A stretch of 64,000 bases of DNA from Muricea muricata. Its lineage: Eukaryota; Cnidaria; Anthozoa; Malacalcyonacea; Plexauridae. Location of the stretch: positions 8,047,330 through 8,111,329 of the forward strand of contig OY979728.1 of the NCBI GenBank assembly GCA_963855995.1. Direction: 5' to 3'. The notes below the pieces were generated by a model. That model was not told where the DNA came from, did no database searches, and worked only from the letters and a program-made list of their open reading frames with translations. Shown one piece after another: positions 11,390 to 22,804 of the stretch (its first letter is position 1; every line of letters begins with the position of its first letter). Both the position numbers and the translations under genes were made by a program.

Positions 11390-13345
11390 GTACTGCAAGG
11401 TAGGGTGTGCAACATCATCCACCCACATCATTCGCTGTGGAGTTCCTCAAGGCTCAAAGCTCGGCCCATTTCTATTTTTACTGTAAAGCAACGACCTTCC
11501 AAATTGTTTAAACCAATGTACGGCTGAAATGTACGCGGATGCATGATACAAAATTGATTGCGTTTTCTATTGACCTGCGTAGTTTACAAACTATTTTAAA
11601 CTCTGAACTGAACAATGTTCATCAGTGGTTAGTAGCAAATAAACTAACTTTGAATGCCGGCAAAACAGAGTATATGATTATAGGAACACGGCAAAAATTG
11701 ATTCACCTCTCACACGACAAAGAAGTCCATATCGGTGAAAAAAATTAAAACAAGTTACCTCCAAAAAAGTTTTGGTTGTAACAATTGACGACCAATTGAG
11801 TTGGGAAGAGCAAATTGACAACATAAGCACGACGAGCGAAATTATTTGTTAAATATGATACACCCCAACTTCTTTATAATTCTTTGGTTCAACCATATTT
11901 TGAGTATTGCTCTCTTGTCTGGGGAAATTGTCGCGACTCCTTAAAGGAAAAACTGCAAAAACTCCAGAACATGGCAGCAAGAGTTATTACGGGTGGTAGC
12001 AACGACACGCGCTCAAAAGATATTTTACAGAAACTGAACTGGAAAATCTTTCTGAAAGAAGACAACAAAAACAATAACATATGTTTCTAAGGCTATTGCA
12101 GCAAATTGCCCGGAGAATATTTCTAAAAAATTTGAAAAGTCGTATTCTGGGGGATACGATCTAAGAAGCAATAATTTTTTATCTGCACAAAAACCCAGGA
12201 CAAATTATATGGTTTGTACCTTTGGGTATGCTGCTGCTAATATTTGGAACGAAAATAACAAATTTGAGTGATTGTAGTTTAAACTTTTTTATTTTTCATT
12301 TTCTATAATTATTGATATCTTTAACAGTACACGGCCTAATGAAAAGCAACCATTTTAATTTGAACTTTATATGTATGTAAATAATAAGCTAGGTTAGGTA
12401 AGGTTGATTAGTTACCGTGTTAAAATGTGTTTAATAATAATTTATTGGATACAATAATCCTATTTCATTAGTTGGTCAATATGTGTGCGCGGTGTCCGCT
12501 GACAATAGGGGCCCGCACAAGTCGTAGAAAATTGGGCGAAAATGACCTGCAACATTGCAGACACAAAGTAGAAAGAACTAGGAAGGTTATACAGCTCGTA
12601 TAGGATAATAAATATCTTTATTATCTTGGTCATGCGCACAGAAGCTAAAGTAGATAATTACAAGAGATTTCTTCCTATAATAAAAGTCAAAATTACAGAA
12701 GTTTTTAACATAAATTAAGTCTACCTATCTAAGTATTACAGTAACCTTGCACTCGTATTAAATCATAAATCACATTACACAATAACCAATCTAAATAAGT
12801 TTTCTGAAGGAACTCGCTGATGAGGAGTCATTTTTAGTGAATCACTTGTTAAATTAATACCTGGACAGGGGTGTAGTCCTACGTGAATAACAAGGCAGGG
12901 GGGTCAACAGTGTAGTTCAAGTGTCGAAGATAGAATGGTGGCATGCACAACTTTGGACTTTAATCGTAGACAAAACGGTTAATAATTAATATTTCCCCCC
13001 CCCCTCCGCTCAATGTTGTAATTAGTATTGCCACATTCTAAACAATATCAACCAATATCGTTCTGAGGGAAAGCGGGCATAATACATAAAATGCGGAATG
13101 GGTAAGGAGATTGGTAATATGATAGGGACGAATTGTGATTTTATTAACAGGTTATTCTGAGAGCTGTTTCAAAGAGATTGCTTTATATTATTTTATGTTA
13201 GACAGTTGGAGCCAATTTTAATCATTCGATGGTACAGTATGACATTGAACTGACTTTGTTGACATTTCTATTGTTGTCATTCAGTAGATATTTGCAAACC
13301 CCTTCACTACACCCCTGTGCCCAAACTATTATAACCATTCATGAT

Positions 13346-13351
13346 TTTATT
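13346..13351 (-). promoter_or_regulatory. Candidate poly(A) signal of IDH2
   Basis: AATAAA on the minus strand, about 200 nt beyond the IDH2 stop codon. A second AATAAA lies at 13140-13145. Either could end the transcript; the choice is inference. Confidence 0.45.
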
Positions 13352-13552
13352 ACTGAAATTAAGTCGCAGACAAACTCGTCGCTAGATTGTGCTTGTTTAA
13401 CCTGCGAACAGGCACATTCTTGCTACGAGCTGTTAATTCTTCCTAAAAATGTTTTTCCTAATTTTATAGTCATTATCATACTTCTGCTTTAGACGATACG
13501 GGAAAAATCAGACACACAATCGATCTCTGTTCATATCTTTGGTTGTTTTTAA

Positions 13553-16500
13553 TTACGAAGTTTGCCATTGTTCTAGGAAACGATCTCGAACCGCATCCAA
13601 AAAGTCTTCGGTGTTGAGGTAATGTTCACGTTTCACGCTAGATAAATTAGGATAAAATTGTTAATTTTTACAACAAACTAACCTTCAATCTAGGCAAGAA
13701 AAACAAAATCTTTTACTACAGCTAGAAAGAAGATCCTAAGATTAGTAAAATGGCAGAGTTTGGTGGCAAAAAGTTGTAAAATACAGAAAATATAGGCTAG
13801 CGAAGTTTGCAAATTTTGTACAAATTTGTATTACGCGAGGGACAAGTTTCCATTTCAAAAATGGTGTCTTTTTCTGTGCGCACTAAAAATATGTGCCAAA
13901 CTCGGAAACTTAGCCAGGCTATATTTTCCGTAATTTACAACATCTCGCCAAACGTTGCAATACTATTAATCTTGAAATCCTCTTTCTAGCTGCAGTAAAA
14001 TATTTCGTTCTTCACCGTAGTTCGACTTTTAGTCCAGTATACAAATTCCCACACTGCATAAAATGTAGCAGCAGTGGTGACTAAATTACTTTTATTTTGT
14101 ACTGAAGTAAAAAGAGAAGAAACTTATGTCAAAATGACTTTGAGTAACGTACAAATTACTCTTTTAAATACTTGAAGTAAAAAGTAAAAGTACCACGGGG
14201 AAATTGAACTTCGCTATACGCCTACTACGCTCAAAAATTGAACTTAAAGGACATTGGCAATAAAAATTTTTATTGTTTCATGTGAAAGAGCATGAAAAAG
14301 TAAGCCGACTGGCCGTTTACTGTAATAGACTATCTCTTTTAGTTCCGAAGTTATTTGCAAAAATGTACAAAATATAAACTGCTGATTTAGCAAAAGTTGT
14401 GACGTCACTAGTTGGGTAAGTAGGTTTGATAAATACATAAACGGGCACAGCTCAGTTATTATTCAGTCAAATTCAATAAACTTTTGCACACAGATACTAC
14501 ATTGCAAGACACATCCAAAAACATTTCCAACGTCGTTGCCATAGTAACACTGTCGTCCCCAGGTGTAGCAACAAATTACATTTAGTTTGTTACTAGTCAA
14601 CATTGAATGTCTATATTTGCGCAGACAATATCACCCATTCCTAATATAGAGCTACTACTAGTACACAGTACACAGCAAAAACGAACAACCTATTCAGGCC
14701 TGATGAAAACAGGCTTGAACAATGTTTTGCTGCCAACATTGTTCAATGTTGTCAACAATATTGTTTAGCATTGTTACACCTGGTTGCAGGATAATTCAGG
14801 CTCAACACTGCTAAACAACATTGTTGACAACATTGAACAACGTTGGCAGCAAAACATTATTCAAGACTGTTTTCATCAGGCCAAAACAGGTTGTTCGTTT
14901 TTTTGCCTCATTTGGGGATTTTACGTATTTCATTTCTTCCTGTCTTGTCTGCAGTCCTTCCTTTCCTCGACCCCTTTCCCTTTAGAAAGAAATTGCTAAC
15001 AGTCTATGTCTAACATGACTATATGCATATCTACTTACTTGGGCAGACCATAGATGCAGGCAGCTAAATCCTTCGTCATCTGACCATTGTCGACACAGTC
15101 TACGCATGCTTGCTCAAGTAATGTGCTGAACCTAGAAATTGTTCAAAAAATTCACTTTGCAAACGTCTCTTGTCTAAGTGTGTGCGGTGATTTCAAAAGA
15201 TTGCATACTTTTGTAGTTCATCATTTCCATCTAGCTTTGCTCGGTGTGCCAAGCCTTGCGTCCACGCGTAAATACTAGCAATTGGGTTCGTGCTCGTTTC
15301 GTTGCCCTGTAAAATAGGGAACAGTTAAAAGTACACAACTTGTTGTTAATTTTTCTCTTTTCTCGTTAGGTTTTAACCGTAGTTAAATCGCGCACTGATT
15401 CATTGCCGGCAAAACATTTGGGGACATGAAAATGTTCAACATTCAGTTTTTCAAATTTTACCTTTTGGTGTTCTCTGTAATGTCTTGTGACAGTGCCATG
15501 TGCAGCTTCTGCTTCGATTGTTTTTCCATCAGCGCACACCAACACACTGGTCATCAAACCAAGGGAACCATAGCCTTGAGCTAGGGTGTCTGACTGTACA
15601 TCACCGTCATAGTTTTTGGCAGCCCAGACAAATCCTCCAGGTGACTTCATAGCATAAGCAACCTTGATGCAGACAAGTCAATCAGTATAACCACAAGCCC
15701 TCTCTTAGAGTGCAGTAAAAAATCCTTATTACAATAAGAGTTTTGAAGGCCAAAGTCGTTGATTGGTTTCTAAATCGGGTCTTCCCAATGCATTTCGATT
15801 GCAATCTTCATGTGAAAAGGGTATAAGTCAATGCTCTGTCGAAAGCTATGGGTCTCTTCTGAGTACAGTGTTTTAATTTCCAGTAGCAAAGCCAGCCCTA
15901 TTTGGTCATGCTATGCAAATTTAAATCATTATCACTATTCATTTCTTTAGAAATTGATCCTTATACGGTCTATAAACACTGAAAAATTTGCATTTGCATG
16001 ACCGAATGTCGGGCTGGCTTCGCCACTACTGTTTTCCCCACAGGGAAAGTTGATATGGTGGGACTGTAGTAAGTGGCCCACTCTGTCATGGTGACCCTGT
16101 CCTTGTAGTCAAGTTAATATATAGAAAAACAAAAAAAACTCACCATATCATCAATTAGTCTGTGTTCATACCAAATTTTTGCATCATCAAATTTCTCCCG
16201 GTATTCACTGAAAAGTACAAAATCAGCTTCAAATTTATTGGCATACTCTTGCTATGAATAAGCAAGTCTTTGTGACAACTGACAAATACTACTGAAGTAA
16301 CACATGAATAGAAGTGCATCATAATGTATTAGATTATTTCACATACTCCTCAAAAATCTCTTCAAAAATATCTTTAAATCTTCCATCGTATCGCTTCAAG
16401 ATTGTGTTCTTGGTGCTCATATACAAAGGCCACTTTTTGAGCAAGGCATAACCAAAGCAACTATGGGCAAAATCACGAATGGCCTGATAATAAAAAAGAT

Positions 16501-19500
16501 GATGGGAAAACGATTAGCTTGAAGTTAGCTAGGGTTTTGTATGTGTTTCATTTACAAGAGATAATCTCAACTGTTTTAGGGTAAACCAAAACTGCTGCCA
16601 AATTGTCGAGGATACAAAATCGGAGATAAAGTAGACGGCACAGTCTCAGAACAAGTCGAAACATGGGCTGAATTGTTCTTTAGTCATCTGTGATTATGGA
16701 AAAGTACAAGAATTGTAAGATACTTCGACTACTCAGTGATAAAAAAGACAACAAGACGGAAAATATGGCTGAACTCATGTTTTTGCGTTGGGTAAGTGAA
16801 ACACAATGCCTAATAAACAAAATAATGTCAATCCTTTTGAAATCTGCAATAATTGGATTCAATTGAACATGGTTTTTCATGTTATAACATTTTTTGAAAT
16901 ATGAAAATTAAATTTCTGCCAGCAGTTTTAGTGATTCTATGCATAATTAGCTGCTGACCTGGCATGTTGAGTGATGATTTTCTTGGAAAATATTACAGTT
17001 AAGCAATGTTTTGCTTCTAATAACCACCCCTATAAGCAACCCTTCTAAACACTATAAGCACTTCAGAAAGGCTGTTGCTTGCATTGGTCTGAAGTTAGAG
17101 CTATGTAGACACTGCCGTTTCAGGGCGGGGTCATTTTGAGGACTTTTTGTTCCGGATTCAGGTTTTGGCACATATGCCATGTTGATTGCCATGGTCATTT
17201 TACCCTAGAACAGTTGAGATAATCTCTAATAAATGAAACAGATACAAAACCTTATACAGGACCTAGACTAGTAATGGTACAACCAAGAATCAATTCAACA
17301 TTGTACCTCATCAGTGTTATACATGCCCATCATAACACCACCTTCTCCAGTGAAGTTGTACACAACAGTGGTCTTCTTCTCACCGTTTTCTGGTTCAAAA
17401 GAGATTGTGAACTTCCCTGGTCCTCTTACAACATAATCTGTTGCCTTGTACTACAACAAAGTGCAGAGATAACCTATAAAGCATGGTTTCTAGAAATACA
17501 CATTATAAACACTTGCTGGAAAGTCCTTGAGCTGTTGATAACTCAGAATAGAACCACTCAAAACAGATTTTAAGAAGTTTCCTATTTTATAGTACATGTT
17601 ATTTCACATGGCCAGTAGCATTCTAGTTTGTATCTAGATTTATAACCTGTTGCATTCATGTTCTTGCAACATATGTAAAGTGTTCTATCATGGTAAATGC
17701 ATGTGTTTGTGAAATGCTAGAATGACGTATAGATTACTGGCAGGAGTACACTATTTACACTTTTACAAGTGAAATATAAAATAAATGACATTGCAAGAAT
17801 TTTAGAGAGCAAAGATGCCACTACCAAGCACCAAAACAGTTGCCAAACTTATCAGAGAACATAAATGTAATGAGCATAAAATGTTTTAATCACTTCACTG
17901 ATTTTTCCTTGCAAGTATATACAACCTATTTCAGACTGTTTTCAAACCACAATCTAACATAGCTCTCAAACTCTATAGTTTCAACAACAACTTTTAAGTT
18001 TTGAAGATTCTGTAATGTTTGTAAAGTATCACGTATTGCGAATCCAGATACTCTTTGTATTGAGATCTGAGTTTCAAGCTCGAATCGACAAGCTATCAAG
18101 TTTCCTTCACATACTCAAAATGTGCTCGAAACTCGCTCAAACATATTCTGCAAGAATGGCTAAGTTTCATTAGGACTGTACTGTATCTCTAATAGATATT
18201 TCTTCAAACTATTTTCAATAGCTATATAATAATATGGTGATGGCTTTTAATTCATATCCATCTTGAAGATTTCAACATGATCAATACAAGCCTTGATTAA
18301 GACATGTATAAACCTAGTTGTACAGTACATTATCGTTAGCACAACATATGGTTAAATATACTGTATTCATACCTGGTCACCAAAAGCATGACGACCAATG
18401 ATGATTGGTTTCTCCCAGCCAGGAACCAATCTTGGAATAGATTTACAAATGATTGGTTCACGGAACACAGTACCACCAAGGATATTTCTGATTGTACCAT
18501 TTGGACTCCTCCACATCTTTTTCAACTGGAACTCTATGAATACACATAACACAACATAGCAAAAAAACAGACTTAATCAGTTTGTATTTTGCTAAATTTA
18601 TTCCTTTCTATTGTGCTTTTACATGTGGTAATGAAAGTGTTGGGTTAAATAAACAACAACTAGAAGTGGGATACCAGATCCTTCACAGAAAAAAAGGAAA
18701 CTAGTAATTATATTTCACCATCACTATAAATTGTACCTTTCACCCTAGCTTCATCAGGAGTAATTGTAGCACACTTGATACCAACATTATATTTCTTGAT
18801 GGCTTCAGCAGCCTCGACTGTCACTCGGTCTTGTGTTTGATCCCGATAAGGCAGTCCAAGGTCATAATACTTGATATCCATGTCCAGATATGGAAATATA
18901 AGCTATAACAAGGTACCAACGAGCAGATTAGACATCCACACAGTAATCATAGAATGTGCCTTGCTGCTGGCAGTTTCCATATAGACTACATGACATAATA
19001 ATATCAATCGAATTTAAAGTAAAGAGAAAGTAACATGTTATTTACATCAATAGCACATGTATCTCTTCAGAGAGTAGGGTTTGCAAAATGCACTTGGGCA
19101 ACCAGCAAAATGAGGGAAAAGGCCTGGTATCCTAATAACATTTGTGAAATTGTATTTTTTCAATAGTTACTCATTAACAATTAGTTTACGAGCTCGAGAT
19201 TTCTATGCGGTGATAGTTGATGTGGGCAAAGCCCAAATCAGCTATCAACGCATAGCAATCGAGAGTGAGTCTAGAATTTGGTAGAATAAGTAATTGATTT
19301 TAAGTTGTTTTGCAAAAAAAAACTATTAAAATTGTCTTTGAATTGAAAAAGTACACCAGAAAAATTATTGCTTTGCTACTCACTATCTATCTAGCAATAG
19401 ATAGAGAGTACAGTAGCCAATCAAATTACAGTATTTGCAATAGTATGCTAGTATGATTCTACTAATAAAGAACAGAACTGAGCAAAACCAACAGTCAAAA

Positions 19501-20365
19501 AAAGTTTGAGAAAAAACTTTAACAAACTTAGAAAAAAATATTTAATAACAGGGGAAGCTTGGGATTTGAACCCTTCACCTCAAGCAAGAAAGACCCCACA
19601 GACCACTGAGCTAATTTAATGAAGCTCCACAAAAATTGAGCATTTACAGGTATTAAGGCAACTTAATCATTGTTAACTTGATACTTTTGTATACTTTATA
19701 GCACATCATAAGTGCATGTACCTTAGCGTCGATACACACTGATATAACGTGAATATAAGTAAAATCATTGGTAAATTTTCATTTCCTTTTTTAGATAATT
19801 TTACAATATTAGTATTCCCTTGTCTTAGAGTAACATGTTGCGAAATCAAACTTGATCGCAAAATCTCCCGTTACAACCTCAACACTTAAATTTGCCTGAC
19901 AGATTATTTACAGCAGCGGTAATGCTTCTATTTTTGTAGATATGTTAAAATTGCTACCTTGAAATTCACAACACACACGAGACACGTAATTACATAAATA
20001 AAAACTTTAATAGCATTTAAAAATGCAATCGCCGCTTTTATTTTAAGTACCTTCTCTTTGATTTTTTCCCAAATAATTCGTGTCATTTCATCCCCATCCA
20101 ATTCGACAACAGATCCTTCGACTTTAATTTTCCCCCCATCGGAATCTAAAACACGTGTGACAAATAAACTTGTTCAATGTTTCGGCTTTTTAATACACAT
20201 GCGTTTATAATGAAGCATATAACTGAAGAACTTACAATTTCTTTTGTGTAAGGATTGTGTAGACAATGAACTAAGAACATAGGTAGGTTTAATCCCAGTT
20301 TGTAAGCATCTCAGAGATGATTTTACCAAAGTTTTCGGGAAACGGTACATTTGTACGGCTGCCAT
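13553..20365 (-). CDS. IDH2: Mitochondrial NADP-dependent isocitrate dehydrogenase, complete, 11 coding exons
   Basis: This enzyme oxidatively decarboxylates isocitrate to 2-oxoglutarate and makes NADPH. Coding exons, in transcription order, are 20365-20236, 20145-20051, 18902-18737, 18533-18373, 17450-17307, 16483-16347, 16207-16144, 15662-15462, 15306-15209, 15131-15039 and 13637-13553. All have AG/GT borders, phases agree at every junction, and they join to 457 codons plus TAA, close to the roughly 452 residues of human IDH2. Residues 1-43 are basic, Ser-rich and nearly acid-free, as in a mitochondrial presequence; the start is the ATG at 20365 opening MAAVQMYRF. Family signatures follow: [78 protein letters not shown] and [14 protein letters not shown]. 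Arg146 and Arg178 correspond to the substrate-binding arginines 140 and 172 of human IDH2 and are intact. The C-terminus ([16 protein letters not shown]) resembles IDH2 rather than cytosolic IDH1. Intron 10 (1.4 kb) is long, which makes the last exon easy to miss. Confidence 0.95.
13711..14000. mobile_element. Palindromic MITE in IDH2 intron 10
   Basis: TTTTACTACAGCTAGAAAGA at 13711 is mirrored by TCTTTCTAGCTGCAGTAAAA at 13981-14000. Inner blocks (GTTGTAAAATACAGAAAATATAG / CTATATTTTCCGTAATTTACAAC, shortened here) are also inverted. It is the same family as 1144-1519 and a fragment near 31430-31530. Confidence 0.6.
14677..14903. mobile_element. Foldback element in IDH2 intron 10
   Basis: Two arms of about 100 bp face each other (AACGAACAACCT...GATGAAAACAGG and its inverse), separated by about 35 bp. 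There is no coding content. Confidence 0.65.
15881..16031. mobile_element. 151-bp hAT-like MITE in IDH2 intron 7
   Basis: The ends are CAGTAGCAAAGCCAGCCC and, inverted, CAGTAGTGGCGAAGCCAGCC. The body, including AAATCATTATCA and a TTTGCAT motif, matches 31652-31799. No clean target duplication was seen. Confidence 0.65.
16531..17253. mobile_element. TIR element in IDH2 intron 5
   Basis: AGGGTTTTGTATGTGTTTCA at 16531 begins an inverted repeat of about 54 bp whose partner ends near 17253, including AGATAATCTCAACTGTT / AACAGTTGAGATAATCT. The 720 bp lie wholly between coding exons 5 and 6. Confidence 0.65.
19173..19468 (-). mobile_element. Two-hairpin MITE family, copy in IDH2 intron 2
   Basis: It is the reverse-orientation copy of the elements at 30911, 42893 and 44030. 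One hairpin is built on TTTCTATGCGGTGATAGTTG, the other on a TATCTAT palindrome. It is the most diverged copy. Confidence 0.6.
19555..19635 (-). repeat. tRNA-like (SINE) fragment in IDH2 intron 2
   Basis: The minus strand shows A-box-like TTAGCTCAGTGG and B-box-like GGGTTCAAATCCC about 35 nt apart, with GGAGCTT/AAGCTTCC ends. The anticodon arm does not fold well, so it is likely a tRNA-derived relic. Confidence 0.4.
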
Positions 20366-21498
20366 GATACCGTAATTCCGGTGTTCAAAATCAGAAAGAA
20401 CAAGGAACTGAAGGAAGAACAAGGTCAGGGCCAGTGGTCAGGGCCACTCAGGACATCAGGGGACATATTAGGGGTATATGGAGATTCCATGGAAAAATTG
20501 TGGTAAGCGGGTTTTTGGGAAGGTTCTTGTAGGAATCTTAATGGTTAAAGAAAATTTGCGGTTAGATGAATGTAATGAAACATGCCTGGAGTACACCAAC
20601 GATCCCCTAGAGCTTTTGGTGGAAATATGAATTTAGAGGAAGGACTGGGGAGGGGGTAAGGCAATTGAGGGGGGGGGGGATTCCCATAATGCTAATGACC
20701 ATGTAGTCAGGGAGGCAGAGGTAATTTTACCTACCTTCCGAGGGGCAAATCATTTTGCTCTTAAATTGTCCCGTTGTATTCCTAATACAACAATTCTAAA
20801 TGTTGTTTGGCCCTATTTATCTTGTGGCCTTCGATCACCACGTTTTTCTTCAGTTTCATTATGAAACTTTTATGTGGTTTGTAAAGCTTACAAAAAACAA
20901 CGTATAAGATATTTACGGGCACCCTGGTTTTTCAAGCCGTTTCCGAGTTATTGCTGCTTCAAAATGGGAAAATAACCTAAAATGGCGCTAATTTCCTGGG
21001 AACAGTCTAAAAATATGTTTTCAAGCGCTCATAACTCAACAAAAATGTGAAAAATAAAAGCGACCATATCTGAATATGAGTATTAATCCCCAGCAAGTAA
21101 TTCTAAACGCATACATGTCAAACAATTCAAGTTTATTTTCAAGTTTAGTTTTTGTCTATTTTTTGTTTGACATGTATCCATTTTGAATTACTTGCTGGAC
21201 ATTAATGTTCATATTAGGATTACGTTTTCCGCCTGGTATTTCAATTGCTACCGTTTCTGGAAAGAAACCATAATAATGATTTATATGTAGTTTTTTATTA
21301 CCTTTTTGATAACGTAACTGATTTTTCCTAGAAATAAATCTGAAATTTTGCCTTTTTTTACAATGATATAATTTTATAGAAAATTTAGGAAAAAGTGTTG
21401 GCTGAAGCCCACAAGAATTTCATCGCGTTCAACATGCCGAAATATATTTATTAGACCTAAAGGTACAATATAAACATAAAAATAAATTGCCCCTCGAT

Positions 21499-22751
21499 CA
21501 CTGGCGTAGACGAGCGGGGGCTCAGCCCCCCCCCCCCCCCCAATGAGCTGAAGGACCACCCCTGTGAAAAGATGAAATCCGAGGAGAAATTGAGGGGGGG
21601 GGTGGGGTGATGACTATGTCATGTCTAACACTGCCCCTCATGTCATGCCGAGTGCAGAAAGGGCATTTTCGAATCCAATCTCGGTTGAGATCGACGATGA
21701 ACCAAGAACAGCTACAAAGTCTCATGCTTATGTCAATAGAATCTGACATAATGGAAGGGCTAGACACAGAAAAGCTGGTTCAAGATTTTGTGGATATATC
21801 TCCGAGAAGAATTAATTTAGTATGACAATACCATATGTTTTGGACGTCTTAACTTTATTCATCAAACGTATGCATATAACTAAGACGAGTTTTAAGACTT
21901 TAAGCCAGTTGTAAATATTTTATGTAATAATAACAATTTATTCACAATCCATTTTGTTAATTAATAACAATTTCTTCATTTTCTGAAAAACTACTTGACA
22001 GTAGCTCGCTCGTGACTTTATTGATAATCTGTTGTCGTTTTAAGTTTTAACATTTCACTCAGACTGAATTAAGATCATGAAAAGGACAATTATCAACAAC
22101 ATTCTCCTTCATACTTTTCTTACTCTTACGTACTGGCCGTGATAAGTTTCTCGTAACCTCGTTGCGCTCCTGTGGCAATTTTTTGCCTGACACTGTGACA
22201 CAAGTTCACAACACTTTTCTGAGCCCACAACATCATCCCAAAAACACCTCTAGGACGCTCAGTTAAACTTTGTCTAATGATATGCAGCCACTCTTAAATT
22301 GCTGGAAATGCCATTTCCGAGGTTCTACATTTCAAAATTTTCCCGGGGGAGCGTGCCCCGTGACCCCCCCCCCCCTAGATAGGTCGCGCCTTTGGCGCAA
22401 CGATCGTACCTACGGCATGACATGGCGGGACCTCTATTTTAAGCTAGCTACGCCACTGTTTATGTTATTGATGAAATTATTAGAATTCAGGATGCTGAAA
22501 TTACTTCAGTGGTGCCGGGATTTTCTTGTTATTTTTGTCCTTTTAAAGTCGTCTTAATCTAAGTACGTAAAACGAATTGTTCTTATTAAAAAATCTTGAA
22601 ATTCAAAATTTTTTCTGTTTTTTTCCTGCCCAAAATATTTTTAGCAGTACCTAAGTAAAAAGGTCCAGCAGAACTAATTTTCGTTTAAGCTTTCGACGTT
22701 CGCATTTTGCCCCCCCCCCCCCCCAAAACTATGACCCTGGCTACGCCACTG
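21499..22751. mobile_element. hAT-family transposon remnant with 8-bp target duplication
   Basis: The termini are CACTGGCGTAG and, inverted, CAGTGGCGTAG, typical hAT ends. CCCTCGAT is repeated at 21491-21498 and 22752-22759, the 8-bp duplication that hAT transposases make. At 21607-21825 (plus) a frame contains RLRSTMNQEQLQSLMLMSIE and DTEKLVQDF, the C-terminal hAT dimerisation region. The rest of the transposase is gone. Long C or G runs lie near both ends. Confidence 0.82.
21607..21825 (+). pseudogene. hAT transposase C-terminal fragment
   Basis: About 70 codons, reading SCRVQKGHFRIQSRLRSTMN then QEQLQSLMLMSIESDIMEGL. The block RSTMNQE.L.SL.LMSIE matches the hATC dimerisation domain that ends hAT transposases. 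An expected SAERVFS motif just before it is only recognisable in another frame (PSAERAF near 21645-21665), so a frameshift separates them. No DDE catalytic segment is present. Confidence 0.72.
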
Positions 22752-22804
22752 CCCTCGATATATGGTAAGTAAACATGTATTTTGTACCTCTGCCTCCTTG
22801 ACTA

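Larger units (their letters stand above)
9200..12380 (+). mobile_element. CR1-type non-LTR retrotransposon, broken copy with internal deletion and two insertions
   Basis: ORF1 remains are at about 9200-10280. The piece at 9920-10279 has IGVRCFPGATIQDLRDYLKP and LDSIILHVGTNDAK, the esterase/SGNH-like domain of CR1-group ORF1. An AP-endonuclease N-terminus follows at 10600-10840 (GHLNIISLFKHVDELR, ISESRLDDTV). After a deletion the RT resumes at 11140 (FDTVDHEVFLKKLKF), then CGVPQGSKLGP at about 11430, a degraded MYADA in place of FADD at 11527, and the RT C-terminus YFEYCSLVWGNCRDSLKEKL at 11884-12090, with the tail SGGYDLRSNNF to about 12270. Many stops and frameshifts show it is inactive. A tRNA-derived insertion sits in ORF1 at 9462-9686 and a 139-bp MITE in the RT at 11251-11389. 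The outer ends are approximate. Confidence 0.8.
20704..22804. mobile_element. Long-TIR DNA element, split by a nested hAT remnant
   Basis: It starts TAGTCAGGGAGGCAGAGGTA and ends with the inverse through CCTTGACTA at 22804. The same inverted ends bound the intact 692-bp element at 41925-42616. Removing the inner insertion (21499-22751 plus one duplication) leaves about 840 bp. There is no coding capacity. The terminal TA on each side may be a TA target duplication. Confidence 0.7.

Noticed and set aside
19555-19635. Possible tRNA gene in IDH2 intron 2
   Set aside because: The distance between boxes and the anticodon region do not give a cloverleaf.
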